Of a stretch of 39,260 nt of DNA, positions 23,531 to 32,550 are shown piece by piece. The notes beneath the pieces were generated by a model. It was not told where the DNA came from. It worked only from the letters and a program-made list of their open reading frames with translations, and did no database searches. The stretch lies in contig JAUHWU010000017.1 in NCBI GenBank assembly GCA_030427065.1, positions 1-39,260 of the forward strand. Direction: 5' to 3'. The stretch's first letter is position 1, and each line of letters starts with the position of its first letter. This DNA is from Gammaproteobacteria bacterium. GTDB taxonomy: Bacteria; Pseudomonadota; Gammaproteobacteria; Pseudomonadales; Pseudohongiellaceae. The position numbers and the translations under genes were made by a program.

Positions 23531-24700
23531 TCAGATTGCCCAGACCTTGATAACATGCGCGATAGCCCGGATATCGTTCAGTGTTCCTTCCGTGGGCTCG
23601 GTTTCGATATCAATCAGATTATAGGCAATATCGTCCCGGCTCTTGTTCAGCATATCAATAACGTTGATGTCCTTGTCGGCAAGGACAGACAAAATCTGAC
23701 CCAGCATGCGGGGGACATTTTCATTGATAATGGCAATCCGGTGACCTTCCGATTTTTCCAGGGCTAGCGAAGGAAAATTCACGGAATTCTTAATGTCACC
23801 GTTTTCAAGAAAATTCCGCAGCTGATCAACAGCCATTATCGCGCAGTTTTCCTCGGCTTCATCGGTACTGGCGCCAATATGAGGTAGCAGAATTGCATTT
23901 TTACTTTTTAACAGGCCGGAAGTAGGAAAATCGGTAACGTAGCTGGACAAACCACCATTATTTAACGCTTCAAGCAGCGCTTCTTCGTCAACAAGTGCAT
24001 CTCTGGAGAAGTTCAAAAGCACAGCGCCGGACTTGAAGTAGTTGATGAGTTTTCTGTCTATCAGATTCCTGGTGGACTCCAGTACAGGCAAATGCAAGGT
24101 CACATAATCAGAGCGAGAGATCAGGGAGGTCAGGTTTTCCTGTTTTTCGATCTGGTTAGCCAGGCGCCACGCAGCATCAACCGAAATTGCAGGGTCATAT
24201 CCAAGCACTTTCATGCCCATCTGGATTGCCGCATCTGCCACCATTGCGCCAATTGCACCAAGTCCGACAATTCCCAGGGTTTTACCTTTCAATTCCATGC
24301 CCTTATATTTTTTCTTCTCTGCTTCAATAAGCTTCGACATTTCTGCCGCATCCATATCCGGGGAAAGACTCCTTACCCAGTTAATGCCGTCCAGAATTCC
24401 CCGAGAAGACAAAAGCAGACCACACAGAACCAGCTCCTTTACAGCATTGGCGTTGGCGCCAGGGGTATTAAATACAACGATACCTTCGCGGGTATAGCTG
24501 TCCACAGGAATATTGTTGACACCGGCGCCTGCCCGGGCGACGGCTTTAAGGTTGCTGTTGATGTTTTCTGTAGACAGTTTTTGGCTGCGTAAAAGTAAAG
24601 CATCCGCTTTTTCTACATCGGGGGAGACGATGTAACCCTGTTTGGGGAAACGGTCGAGTCCCTTGTCAGAAATCTGATTAAATGTCTGAATCTTGAGCAT
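23531..24700 (-). CDS. serA: D-3-phosphoglycerate dehydrogenase with C-terminal ACT domain
   Basis: First enzyme of serine biosynthesis (3-phosphoglycerate to 3-phosphohydroxypyruvate, NAD). From the ATG at 24700 (AAGGAA ten bases upstream) it has 389 residues; a longer frame to 24790 adds 30 residues unlike the family. Substrate-binding part: VARAGAGVNNIPVD and NTPGANANAVKELVL. Rossmann motif GLGAIG. Catalytic Arg in NFSRDAL and His in LLPHIGAST. The usual DVFExEP Glu segment reads YVTDFP here, a variant known in a short subfamily. The last 75 residues (HRIAIINENVPRMLGQILSVL) are an ACT domain, suggesting feedback control by an amino acid, probably serine. serC follows. Confidence 0.93.
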   Translation of the reverse strand: MLKIQTFNQISDKGLDRFPKQGYIVSPDVEKADALLLRSQKLSTENINSNLKAVARAGAGVNNIPVDSYTREGIVVFNTPGANANAVKELVLCGLLLSSRGILDGINWVRSLSPDMDAAEMSKLIEAEKKKYKGMELKGKTLGIVGLGAIGAMVADAAIQMGMKVLGYDPAISVDAAWRLANQIEKQENLTSLISRSDYVTLHLPVLESTRNLIDRKLINYFKSGAVLLNFSRDALVDEEALLEALNNGGLSSYVTDFPTSGLLKSKNAILLPHIGASTDEAEENCAIMAVDQLRNFLENGDIKNSVNFPSLALEKSEGHRIAIINENVPRMLGQILSVLADKDINVIDMLNKSRDDIAYNLIDIETEPTEGTLNDIRAIAHVIKVWAI

Positions 24701-24851
24701 CTGAAGGTGTTTCCTTGGGAGTAATTGACTTGGTTGCCAGGTTATTCGCCCGGAAAATTTAGGGCCGCATTTATACAGGTAAATCATCAAAACTTCCAGT
24801 TAAAACCTTCGTCTATGAGATAATGAAAAAAATATTAACTGTTGTTTAAGC

Positions 24852-25178
24852 ATGAATTCTGACTGGTTTGTCTATATTTTGCGTACTGCTGTCGGTTCCC
24901 TTTACACGGGTATTACGACTGATGTGGAACGGCGCCTGAATGAGCATGCCGGACTCGGGAATGAAGCAAAGGTGGAAAAAGACGCAAAGGGGGCAACGAG
25001 TAAAAAAGGCGCTAAAAGCTTACGTGGTAAAGGCCCTCTCGTTCTCGTTTGGCATATCGCCGTGAAAGATCGTAGTGAAGCGTCAGTACTTGAAGCGCGC
25101 ATCAAGAAATTGTCACGAAATGCCAAGGAAAAGCTGGTTAGCGGGGATCGGGAGCTATTGAAGAGTATTTTTCCCTGA
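24852..25178 (+). CDS. GIY-YIG nuclease family protein with a Lys-rich insertion
   Basis: A 108-residue protein of the UPF0213/YhbQ type. The GIY-YIG core is visible as FVYILRTAVGSLYTGIT followed by RRLNEH, and the later part LVLVWHIAVKDRSEASVLEARIKKLSRNAKEKLV is the usual helix. The Tyr, Arg and Glu of the catalytic module appear to be present. Between residues about 36 and 62, where members usually have a short GAKYTR-type link, there is an insertion of Lys, Ala and Gly (GNEAKVEKDAKGATSKKG...). It may bind DNA. The cellular substrate of this family is not well defined. It is divergent from serA, with 151 bases between the start codons. Confidence 0.88.
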   Translation: MNSDWFVYILRTAVGSLYTGITTDVERRLNEHAGLGNEAKVEKDAKGATSKKGAKSLRGKGPLVLVWHIAVKDRSEASVLEARIKKLSRNAKEKLVSGDRELLKSIFP

Positions 25179-25201
25179 ATGCCTCAACATGCTTTCTGGG
25201 G

Positions 25202-25207
25202 TATAAT
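25202..25207 (+). promoter_or_regulatory. Possible -10 box for the proA operon
   Basis: A perfect TATAAT lies 29 bases before the proA ATG at 25237, in an AT-rich stretch. No good -35 hexamer is seen 16-18 bases upstream, so this is only suggestive. Confidence 0.35.
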
Positions 25208-25236
25208 TATTTTTTTTAAATATGATCAGGTTAAGA

Positions 25237-26511
25237 ATGACTGAGGCAGAAAACATCGTTCCCTTGCAGATGCGTGAACTCGGAAAGAATGCCCGGGTGG
25301 CTTCCCGTGTGATGGCGGCAGCTGATACGCAAACAAAAAATGCAGCCTTGCTTGCTGCCATGGATGCGATTGACTCAACCCGTGACAAGCTTGCCAGCGC
25401 TAATGCCAGGGATCTCGAGGCCGGCACTAAAAAGGGACTGGATGCAGCCATGCTGGATCGTCTTGAGCTCGCACCTGCCAGAATCGACAATATGCTGGAA
25501 GGTTTGCGACAGGTTGCCGCCTTGTCTGATCCCATTGGCGAAATAAGTGAAATGCGCTATATGCCCAGTGGTATTCAGGTAGGCAGGATGCGCGTTCCAC
25601 TGGGGGTGATCGGGATAATTTATGAATCCAGGCCCAATGTGACCGCCGAAGCCGCCAGTTTATGTATGAAATCGGGCAATGCCACCATACTTCGGGGGGG
25701 CTCGGAAGCATTTCATTCCAACCAGGCCATCGCAGATTGCATACGTCAGGGACTGGAGACAGCCGGATTACCGGCAGCAGCCGTTCAGGTGGTTGCTACT
25801 ACGGATCGCTCCGCTGTGGGTGAGCTTATTACCATGCCTGAATATGTTGATGTCATTGTTCCCCGTGGGGGTAAAGGACTGATTGAAAGAATCAGCAATG
25901 AGGCCCGGGTGCCTGTGATAAAGCATCTGGATGGCATCTGTCATGTCTATATAGATGATGGAGCAGATATCACCAAGGCGGTGAATATTGCCCTGAATTC
26001 TAAAACCAATCGTTATGGTGTTTGTAATGCAATGGAAACACTCCTGGTTGCGCAGTCCATGGCTGGAGAAGTACTTCCACAACTTGAGCAGGTCTACAGC
26101 GATTTCGATGTGGAGTTACGTGGCTGCAAAAAAACCTGTGTATTAATGGTGAGCGCCAGGGAAGCCAGTGAAGAAGACTGGAGCACAGAATACCTTGCCC
26201 CGGTGCTTTCCATTCGTGTTGTGTCCGGTATTGATGAAGCCATAGACCATATCAATACCTATAGTTCACAGCACACGGATACGATCGTTACAGAAGATTA
26301 CAGTCGTGGTCGGCGCTTCCTCAGGGAAGTCGATTCCAGTTCTGTCATGATTAACGCATCAACACGTTTCGCTGATGGTTTCCAGTATGGATTGGGTGCA
26401 GAAATAGGGATTTCTACGGACAAAATTCATGCGCGTGGACCAGTTGGACTCGAAGGGCTAACTTCACAGAAATACGTGGTGCTGGGTGATGGCCATGTGC
26501 TTGAGAAATAA
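25237..26511 (+). CDS. proA: Glutamate-5-semialdehyde dehydrogenase (gamma-glutamyl phosphate reductase) ProA
   Basis: Second step of proline biosynthesis: NADPH-dependent reduction of gamma-glutamyl phosphate to glutamate semialdehyde. From the ATG at 25237, preceded by CAGG at six bases, the product has 424 residues; the ATG at 25222 would add five. Motifs are [30 protein letters not shown] and the catalytic Cys at about 263 in [12 protein letters not shown], ending with [10 protein letters not shown]. Length and sequence are normal. proB is not adjacent. It begins the same block as in pseudomonads (proA then nadD), with nadD starting 8 bases after its stop. Confidence 0.96.
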   Translation: MTEAENIVPLQMRELGKNARVASRVMAAADTQTKNAALLAAMDAIDSTRDKLASANARDLEAGTKKGLDAAMLDRLELAPARIDNMLEGLRQVAALSDPIGEISEMRYMPSGIQVGRMRVPLGVIGIIYESRPNVTAEAASLCMKSGNATILRGGSEAFHSNQAIADCIRQGLETAGLPAAAVQVVATTDRSAVGELITMPEYVDVIVPRGGKGLIERISNEARVPVIKHLDGICHVYIDDGADITKAVNIALNSKTNRYGVCNAMETLLVAQSMAGEVLPQLEQVYSDFDVELRGCKKTCVLMVSAREASEEDWSTEYLAPVLSIRVVSGIDEAIDHINTYSSQHTDTIVTEDYSRGRRFLREVDSSSVMINASTRFADGFQYGLGAEIGISTDKIHARGPVGLEGLTSQKYVVLGDGHVLEK

Positions 26512-26519
26512 AACTTGCT

Positions 26520-27218
26520 GTGAACGAAAGTTCGGCAGTGAATGAACCGTTTGAGCCAGTGCTGGAATTGGGCCTCATGGGCGGGATGTTTGATCCTGTG
26601 CACCAGGGACACCTTGGCATAGCACTTACCTCCCTTGAGAAATTACAGCTCAATGCAATTCGCCTGCTGCCGTGTGGCAACCCGGTGCACAGAAGTGGTC
26701 TTTTTGCTTCTTCGCAGCATCGCCTGGCTATGCTGAAGTTGGCCGTCGAGGACTATCCGGATATTGGAATAGATGATCGTGAATGTAAAAGCGAAGACCC
26801 TTCCTATACCCAGAAAAGTTTGCAAAATATAAAACAGGAAATGCCCAATGCAAGGCTGTATTTCATCATGGGGCAGGATGCTTTCAATAATTTCAATAGC
26901 TGGTATCGGTGGCGGGATATATTTTCATTGGCACACATAATTGTTGCTGCAAGGCCGGGTTACGAGCTGAATCTCGAGAAGGATCTGCAGGCAGAATTGA
27001 ATAGTAGAATGGTGTCATCTGAAGAAAATTTGAAGCAGACTGAAAATGGAAAGATATTAATTACAGAATATGATTATCTGGATATTTCTTCCTCAATGGT
27101 GAGGCAGGCTGTTCAACGTCATAAAAGTTTGGCAGGGTTAGTGCCAGAATTGTTGCCGGAAAAAGTTGCTCAATATATACAAACTCACAAGTTATATGCC
27201 CGGGAGGCTGACATTTGA
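26520..27218 (+). CDS. nadD: Nicotinate-nucleotide adenylyltransferase NadD
   Basis: Cytoplasmic enzyme of NAD synthesis that joins nicotinate mononucleotide and ATP to form deamido-NAD. It has 232 residues from a GTG at 26520; a second GTG is at 26538. The nucleotidyltransferase motif GGMFDPVHQGHL lies at residues about 21-32 (the usual Thr in GGTFDP is Met here), and ISSSMVRQ closes the active site near residue 198. FIMGQDAFNNFNSWYRW is the usual family segment. The C-terminus ends PEKVAQYIQTHKLY. Its last bases overlap rsfS by four. Confidence 0.95.
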   Translation: MNESSAVNEPFEPVLELGLMGGMFDPVHQGHLGIALTSLEKLQLNAIRLLPCGNPVHRSGLFASSQHRLAMLKLAVEDYPDIGIDDRECKSEDPSYTQKSLQNIKQEMPNARLYFIMGQDAFNNFNSWYRWRDIFSLAHIIVAARPGYELNLEKDLQAELNSRMVSSEENLKQTENGKILITEYDYLDISSSMVRQAVQRHKSLAGLVPELLPEKVAQYIQTHKLYAREADI

Positions 27219-27553
27219 ACGCAGAAAACCTCAGAGATATTGTTATCAATACTCTTGAAGATATGAAAGGCAGGGAACTGACCTGTTTACATGTTTCAGA
27301 TATTACGACTGTTACCGATTATATGGTGGTGGTCACTGGTACATCGACAAGGCATGTCAGGTCGCTGGCTGAAGATGTTGCCAAAAAAGTCAAAGACAGT
27401 GGTAGCCCGGTTTATGGCATGGAAGGTCAGGATCAGGGAGAATGGGTTTTGCTGGATCTGGGAGATGTTCTTGTTCATGTGATGACGGACGATATTCGAA
27501 AAATGTATGACCTTGAATCGCTTTGGGAAATGAAGCCTTCGGATAAAAATTAA
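27215..27553 (+). CDS. rsfS: Ribosomal silencing factor RsfS
   Basis: Binds ribosomal protein L14 (uL14) and blocks joining of the subunits, lowering translation in starvation. It has 112 residues with the family motifs DMKGREL, TDYMVVVTGTSTRHVRSLAEDV, GMEGQDQGEWVLLDLGDVLVHVM and YDLESLW. The start is a TTG at 27215, set by GGGAGG seven bases upstream, and it overlaps the nadD stop by four bases, so translation is coupled. rlmH follows after 48 bases, the usual order. Confidence 0.95.
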   Translation: MNAENLRDIVINTLEDMKGRELTCLHVSDITTVTDYMVVVTGTSTRHVRSLAEDVAKKVKDSGSPVYGMEGQDQGEWVLLDLGDVLVHVMTDDIRKMYDLESLWEMKPSDKN

Positions 27554-27601
27554 ATTTACTGGAATACCACGGAATTCACTTTCTGAGTAATTGCTCTGAA
27601 T

Positions 27602-28075
27602 ATGAAAATAAAGCTCATTGCAGTTGGAACAAAAATGCCGGCCTGGGTTGAAACTGCTGTGAATGAGTATCAAAAACGTCTGCCAGGAAATTTTCAGCTT
27701 ATCATTACCGAAATCCCTTTGGCTAAAAGAACCAAAGCCAATTCGGACATAGCCAGACTTTGCGAAACCGAGGGACAGGCACTGCTAAATGCCGTTGCTA
27801 CAGGCGATTATCTTGTAGCGCTGGATGTAAAAGGCAAGTCATTGCCTACCGAACTAATGGCTGATAAATTTGGCAAACTAAAGGATATTGGTCAGGATCT
27901 GGCATTGTTGGTGGGTGGGCCGGACGGTCTTTCGAAAAAATGTCTCGAGTCCGCGCAGGAAATATGGTCACTCTCCGCTTTAACAATGCCGCATACTATT
28001 GTTAGAATCGTGGTGGCAGAACAGATATACAGGATTTGGAGCGTTTTGGCAGGTCATCCATACCATCGAGAGTAG
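27602..28075 (+). CDS. rlmH: 23S rRNA (pseudouridine1915-N3)-methyltransferase RlmH
   Basis: SPOUT-class enzyme that methylates pseudouridine 1915 in helix 69 of 23S rRNA, using SAM. The 157-residue length matches E. coli RlmH (155). Motifs: MKIKLIAVGTKMPAWV start, YQKRLPG, ALDVKGK, the SAM knot loop LLVGGPDGLS, and LTMPHTIVRIVVAEQIYRIWS with the ending AGHPYHRE. All are complete. Follows rsfS. The 171 bases before mrdA hold a short CCGAT/ATCGG hairpin near 28112-28125 and no gene. Confidence 0.96.
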   Translation: MKIKLIAVGTKMPAWVETAVNEYQKRLPGNFQLIITEIPLAKRTKANSDIARLCETEGQALLNAVATGDYLVALDVKGKSLPTELMADKFGKLKDIGQDLALLVGGPDGLSKKCLESAQEIWSLSALTMPHTIVRIVVAEQIYRIWSVLAGHPYHRE

Positions 28076-28246
28076 CTTACCTTTGTAAATAGAAAGCTTG
28101 TTGAATGCACCGATTGGCATCGGCACACAGGCTTGAACTCCAGGTGCTTTTAACCGAAAAGTATAAATCCGGTTAGCATAAAATCAAGAAGTACAACACA
28201 GCAAAACACAGGTAGTACAGCACAGTGGACTTACGTGATATCAGTA

Positions 28247-30274
28247 ATGGCTGAAAAAATCACAATACAGGATCACCAACTTGAACGGCAAATAGTTTTG
28301 TCGAGAATCATCGTCGGCGGTGTAATCGCATTCTTTTTGATCCTTGCCTTGATAGCCCGCCTGTTTTTTCTTCAGGTTAATCAACACGACTATTATTCAA
28401 CCAAGTCTGACAGCTATCGAATTCATGTTCAGCCGATCGTTCCCACGCGAGGTTTAATTTACGATCGTAATGGAACCCTGCTGGCAGAAAATGTCCCCAG
28501 TTTTACCCTTACCCTGGTCAGAGAGCATGCCGGGGATGTTGAAAAGGTGGTTGATGTAATTGCCTCGCTTATCTCGCTGACTGAGGAGGACAGGGAAAAA
28601 ATAGGCAGTCGCTTGAAAAATCGAAGTATCCCTTATTCTTCGGTTCCAGTTCGTTTCAATCTAAGTGAAGAAGAAATTGCCAGGATTTCTGTTAACCAGT
28701 TCCGTTTGCCCGGTGTCAGCGTTGAAGCTCAACTTGTGCGACATTATCCGGAAGGTGAGATTTTTGCGCATTCAGTTGGCTATCTCGGCAGTATTACAGA
28801 AGACGAATTAAAAGCAGTTGATCCTGTCAATTACAGTGGTACACACCAGATAGGCAAGCAGGGCATAGAGAGATTTTATGAAGATATTCTCCATGGTCAG
28901 GTGGGTTATCAAACCGTAGAAAAAAATGCCCGCGGCCAGATCATGAATGTTCTTGATAGAACTGATCCTGTTCCCGGACAGGATATTGTTTTGAACCTGG
29001 ACAGCAAAATACAAAAAGCCGCAGTAGAGGCGCTTGGTGACTATCGTGGGGCGGTAGTGGCTATTGATCCTGAAAGCGGTGGAATTTTAGCCCTGGTAAG
29101 CAAACCCGCGTATGACCCGAACCTTTTTGTTGAGGGAATCAGTCGAAAAGATTATGCCTCTCTCAACGATCCTGTAGAAACGCCATTGTTTAATCGAGCC
29201 TTGGCAAAATATGCTCCGGGTTCTACAGTAAAACCTTTTATCAGTCTTGCCGCACTTAATGGAGGTTATCGTACTCCCGAGGATACCGTATATGACCCCG
29301 GCTATTATCAGCTGGGCAATCATAAGCATTATGACTGGACCTGGTGGTCGAACAAGACAGGTCATGGCACGGTGGATATGCAAAGAGCAATTTATCAGTC
29401 ATGCAATGTGTATTTCTGGGACCTTGCCATGGATATGGGCATTGACCAGATGCACGATTTCCTGTTCCGTTTTGGCTTTGGTCGCAATGTTAGTCTTGAT
29501 CTGCCACAGGCCAGCACCGGCACATTGCCTTCGCGAGAATGGAAATTGAATACCATGGGTGAGTCCTGGTATCCAGGAGAGACCATTAATTCCTATGTCG
29601 GCCAGGGTTATACAGAAGCGACCCCTTTACAGTTGGCGACGGCAACCATGCTAATGTCCAATAAAGGGAAATGGTATCGCCCTGCAGTAATGAAGAAAAT
29701 CGGTACGCACTCGTCACCTGAGTTTGATTCCACTTTTCTACCGGATATAGAAATCAATAATCCGGATTACTGGGACTTTATAGCCGAATCCATGGAGATG
29801 GTTGTTAACAGGGGATATGGGGGGGAATATAGAACCTATGGTTCAGCCTATCCTTATATTGCCGCCGCTGAACCGTTGAAATACCGCATGGCTGGTAAGT
29901 CAGGTACAGCTCAAGTGATTGCCATTCCTGAAAATTACGACAGGGCAGACGAGGTGCCGGAAAAATACCGTGAACATGCATGGTTTATTTCTTTTGCGCC
30001 TGTTGATAATCCCAAAATAGCTCTGGCAGTTTTTGTTGAACATGGCGAGGCTGGCAGCTCCGTTGCCGGACCTATTGCCAGGAATATTCTTGATGCCTAT
30101 CTTCTTGATGAACAGGGAGAATTAAAAGCAGAATTTATTTTTCCCCAGATTTCGGAAGAAGATGACGAGTCGGAATTAACAATGCCTGAGAAAGAGTCTG
30201 TCGTCGGTTCAGCCAGTGAAATACCAGAGTCACTTCCTGAAGAAAAAGTGAATCTTGTTACCGTAAATCAGTAG
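28247..30274 (+). CDS. mrdA: Penicillin-binding protein 2 (elongasome transpeptidase)
   Basis: Inner-membrane D,D-transpeptidase that crosslinks new peptidoglycan during elongation, as partner of RodA. From the ATG at 28247 it has 675 residues; the in-frame GTG at 28235 would add four. One transmembrane segment (about 20-45), then the PBP dimerisation domain beginning PTRGLIYDRNGTLLAENVPSF. Transpeptidase motifs: SxxK at Ser 326 (APGSTVKPF), SCN (YQSCNVYFW), and KSGTAQ. EHGEAGSS near the end is typical. The last 55 residues are acidic, rich in Glu and Ser, and probably flexible; they are longer than in E. coli. rodA starts 23 bases later. Confidence 0.96.
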   Translation: MAEKITIQDHQLERQIVLSRIIVGGVIAFFLILALIARLFFLQVNQHDYYSTKSDSYRIHVQPIVPTRGLIYDRNGTLLAENVPSFTLTLVREHAGDVEKVVDVIASLISLTEEDREKIGSRLKNRSIPYSSVPVRFNLSEEEIARISVNQFRLPGVSVEAQLVRHYPEGEIFAHSVGYLGSITEDELKAVDPVNYSGTHQIGKQGIERFYEDILHGQVGYQTVEKNARGQIMNVLDRTDPVPGQDIVLNLDSKIQKAAVEALGDYRGAVVAIDPESGGILALVSKPAYDPNLFVEGISRKDYASLNDPVETPLFNRALAKYAPGSTVKPFISLAALNGGYRTPEDTVYDPGYYQLGNHKHYDWTWWSNKTGHGTVDMQRAIYQSCNVYFWDLAMDMGIDQMHDFLFRFGFGRNVSLDLPQASTGTLPSREWKLNTMGESWYPGETINSYVGQGYTEATPLQLATATMLMSNKGKWYRPAVMKKIGTHSSPEFDSTFLPDIEINNPDYWDFIAESMEMVVNRGYGGEYRTYGSAYPYIAAAEPLKYRMAGKSGTAQVIAIPENYDRADEVPEKYREHAWFISFAPVDNPKIALAVFVEHGEAGSSVAGPIARNILDAYLLDEQGELKAEFIFPQISEEDDESELTMPEKESVVGSASEIPESLPEEKVNLVTVNQ

Positions 30275-30297
30275 CTATCAATTGTGATGGAGAAAGT

Positions 30298-31446
30298 TTG
30301 AGTAGTCAGGATTTCATCAGGCATATGGGGTATATCGGTAAAGATCTCGGGCGCCGCAAGAGTGTCTGGGAATATCTGCATATTGATTTTCCTTTATTGG
30401 TCGCGCTCCTGATTTTACTCGGTTTTGGTCTGATGGTGCTGTACAGCGCGACAGACGGCAATGTATCCATGATGGGGCGCCAGGTAACCTTTATAATCGT
30501 TTCATTGGGTACAATGCTGTTTATGGCCCAGTTGGACGTCCGCATTCTAAGACGGTGGGCGCCCTGGATGTATCTGGGGGGGATGGCATTGCTCGTAGCT
30601 GTGATTTTCTATGGCAGTATTGGCGGTGGTGCCAGGCGCTGGATTGATTTGCCATTACTACCGCGATTTCAGCCATCTGAAATCATGAAAGTGGTGTTGC
30701 CACTTTGTGTCGCTGGATATTTTTCCAAACGAGCAATTCCTCCGCGCTTTAAACATATTTTTTGGGCACTGGTTTTTATCATGTTGCCTACTGCTCTAAT
30801 TGCTATCCAGCCAGATCTTGGCACTGCCTTGCTGATAGCGGTATCCGGTTTATTTGTGATTCTACTGGCGGGCATTAACTGGAAACTGGTTTTTTCTTTT
30901 CTGGGTGTGACTATATTATCCAGTCCTGCGCTGTGGATTTTTTACATGTCCGATTATCAAAAGCAGCGCGTGAAGACCCTGTTTGATCCGCAAAGTGACC
31001 CATTGGGTACCGGATGGAATATAATCCAGTCACAAACAGCAATTGGGTCTGGTGGTGTATTTGGCAAGGGCTGGCTCAATGGTGTGCAGTCGCGACTGGA
31101 TTTTCTGCCGGAAGGACAAACGGACTTTATTGTAGCGGTACTTGCAGAAGAATTTGGTTTGCTGGGGATGCTGTTTTTGCTTGTCCTGTACATCGCTATA
31201 ATTGGGCGCGGGCTGTATATTGCAGCCATGGCCCAGGATACTTTTAGCCGTCTGCTGGCAGGCAGTATAATTTTTACTTTTTTTGTCTATGTGTTCGTTA
31301 ATATAGGGATGGTGAGTGGAATTTTGCCGGTAGTAGGGGTGCCTTTGCCCATGGTCAGCCTTGGGGGAACCTCAATTCTGACCCTGATGGTAGGCTTTGG
31401 TATCCTGATGTCCATTCATACACATAACAGGACCCTTATTTCCTGA
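30298..31446 (+). CDS. rodA: Peptidoglycan glycosyltransferase RodA (SEDS family)
   Basis: Multi-pass inner membrane enzyme that polymerises lipid II into glycan during elongation; partner of PBP2. It has 382 residues and about ten membrane segments. Family motifs are LYSATDGN, GGGARRWIDL, FQPSEIMK, QPDLGTA, WNIIQSQTAIGSGG, a GQTDFIVAVLAEEFG loop, and PVVGVPLPMVSLGGTS near the end. The start is a TTG at 30298 with GGAG five bases upstream; the ATG at 30325 is an alternative. It is 23 bases after mrdA. In pseudomonads mltB comes next, but here rlpA follows directly. Confidence 0.95.
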   Translation: MSSQDFIRHMGYIGKDLGRRKSVWEYLHIDFPLLVALLILLGFGLMVLYSATDGNVSMMGRQVTFIIVSLGTMLFMAQLDVRILRRWAPWMYLGGMALLVAVIFYGSIGGGARRWIDLPLLPRFQPSEIMKVVLPLCVAGYFSKRAIPPRFKHIFWALVFIMLPTALIAIQPDLGTALLIAVSGLFVILLAGINWKLVFSFLGVTILSSPALWIFYMSDYQKQRVKTLFDPQSDPLGTGWNIIQSQTAIGSGGVFGKGWLNGVQSRLDFLPEGQTDFIVAVLAEEFGLLGMLFLLVLYIAIIGRGLYIAAMAQDTFSRLLAGSIIFTFFVYVFVNIGMVSGILPVVGVPLPMVSLGGTSILTLMVGFGILMSIHTHNRTLIS

Positions 31447-31458
31447 ATAAGGTATAAT
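31434..31458 (+). promoter_or_regulatory. Inverted repeat at the rodA stop and a TATAAT box before rlpA
   Basis: CCTTATT (31434-31440) and AATAAGG (31446-31452) flank five bases and span the rodA stop. TATAAT (31453-31458) follows directly, then a T-rich stretch, 38 bases before rlpA. It could be a weak terminator or an rlpA promoter; no clear -35 hexamer is seen. Confidence 0.35.
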
Positions 31459-31496
31459 TTGCTTTGTTTTTACTGAAACGATAGCTCAGCTTAGGA

Positions 31497-32423
31497 ATGA
31501 ATATTCAAGTGTCTTTTTGGTCTTGTGTGACCAGATTCCTGATAATCTCCCTGGCTGCCAGTCTGGCAGCTTGTGTAAGTCCCACCACCCCTCAAAAAAC
31601 AGGTTCAGGCCGCTATCAAATGGCAGATGACATCCCTGTTCTTGAACCTATTGATCTGTCGGCAGTGCAAGCAGTTGTCCCCGAGCCTGTTACCCGGACC
31701 ATTGCGGGCAATAAAAGCCCCTATACCGTCAACGGGATGACTTATTATGTAATGGACACAGAAGAAGGCTATGAGGACACCGGTATGGCTTCCTGGTATG
31801 GCCGGAAGTTTCATGGACACCTGACATCCAATGGTGAGATCTATGACATGTTCAGTCTGACTGCTGCCCATAAATCGCTGCCCATTCCCAGCTTTCTGGA
31901 AGTAACCAATCTGGACAATGGTAAAAGTGTGGTGGTCAGGGTTAATGACCGTGGCCCATTTCATGATGACAGGATCGTTGATCTGTCCTATGCGGCAGCT
32001 GCCAGTCTGGATTATGCTGCCAATGGGACGGCGCGAGTACGCGTAAAGGCACTCTTGCCTCCTACATATACTGACTCCTCTCCACGAGACAGCCAGTCGA
32101 ATATTCAGCCTGGCAGCGAATCTGAAGCGCAGGCTACCCAGGAGTTGGTCCTGCAGGAACGAAATCGTATTGAACAGGGTACTGGTCTGGATTTTCTCCA
32201 GTTAGGGGCTTTCGGCAATGAAAATAGTGCCATACAACTGATGAACAGGGTAAAGCAGCTCACCTCGTTACCGGTTTTTATTCGAAGTGATAGGGACAGT
32301 GGGTCAGGTAATCTGTTGCATCGAGTGCGTCTTGGGCCCTTAAATGAGACAATAAACCTGTCGGCACTGATGACAATATTGGTTGATGCCGGCCTGGGGA
32401 CACCGTTCAGGGTCAGGCAATGA
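31497..32423 (+). CDS. rlpA: Septal ring lytic transglycosylase RlpA family lipoprotein
   Basis: Outer membrane lipoprotein that cleaves glycan strands lacking stem peptides during daughter cell separation (as shown in Pseudomonas aeruginosa). It has 308 residues, signal with lipobox LAAC (Cys about 26), double-psi beta-barrel at about 98-185 (GMASWYGRKFHGHLTSNGE, LTAAHKSLPIPS, VVVRVNDRGPFHDDRIVDLS) including the catalytic-type Asp and His, and a C-terminal SPOR domain (FLQLGAFGNENSAIQLMNRV..., about 235-308) that binds denuded septal glycan. It follows rodA by 50 bases and dacA comes after 127 bases. Confidence 0.93.
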   Translation: MNIQVSFWSCVTRFLIISLAASLAACVSPTTPQKTGSGRYQMADDIPVLEPIDLSAVQAVVPEPVTRTIAGNKSPYTVNGMTYYVMDTEEGYEDTGMASWYGRKFHGHLTSNGEIYDMFSLTAAHKSLPIPSFLEVTNLDNGKSVVVRVNDRGPFHDDRIVDLSYAAAASLDYAANGTARVRVKALLPPTYTDSSPRDSQSNIQPGSESEAQATQELVLQERNRIEQGTGLDFLQLGAFGNENSAIQLMNRVKQLTSLPVFIRSDRDSGSGNLLHRVRLGPLNETINLSALMTILVDAGLGTPFRVRQ

Positions 32424-32550
32424 ACAGAATTTTGCCATTTTTTAGACAGATAATTATTAGACAATTAACAGACAATATTGCAGGTTACGTAATAAAAGAC
32501 TGAGCCAGGACAGGCACTAAATTCTTTAACCAGTTATTGAAAAAATCTTC

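Noticed and set aside
23261-23767. 168-residue ORF opposite the serA/serC junction
   Set aside because: Crosses two conserved minus-strand genes with no protein features of its own.
24092-24592. 166-residue ORF opposite serA
   Set aside because: Lies fully antisense to a strongly conserved gene; rich in Cys and His in the manner of a shadow frame.
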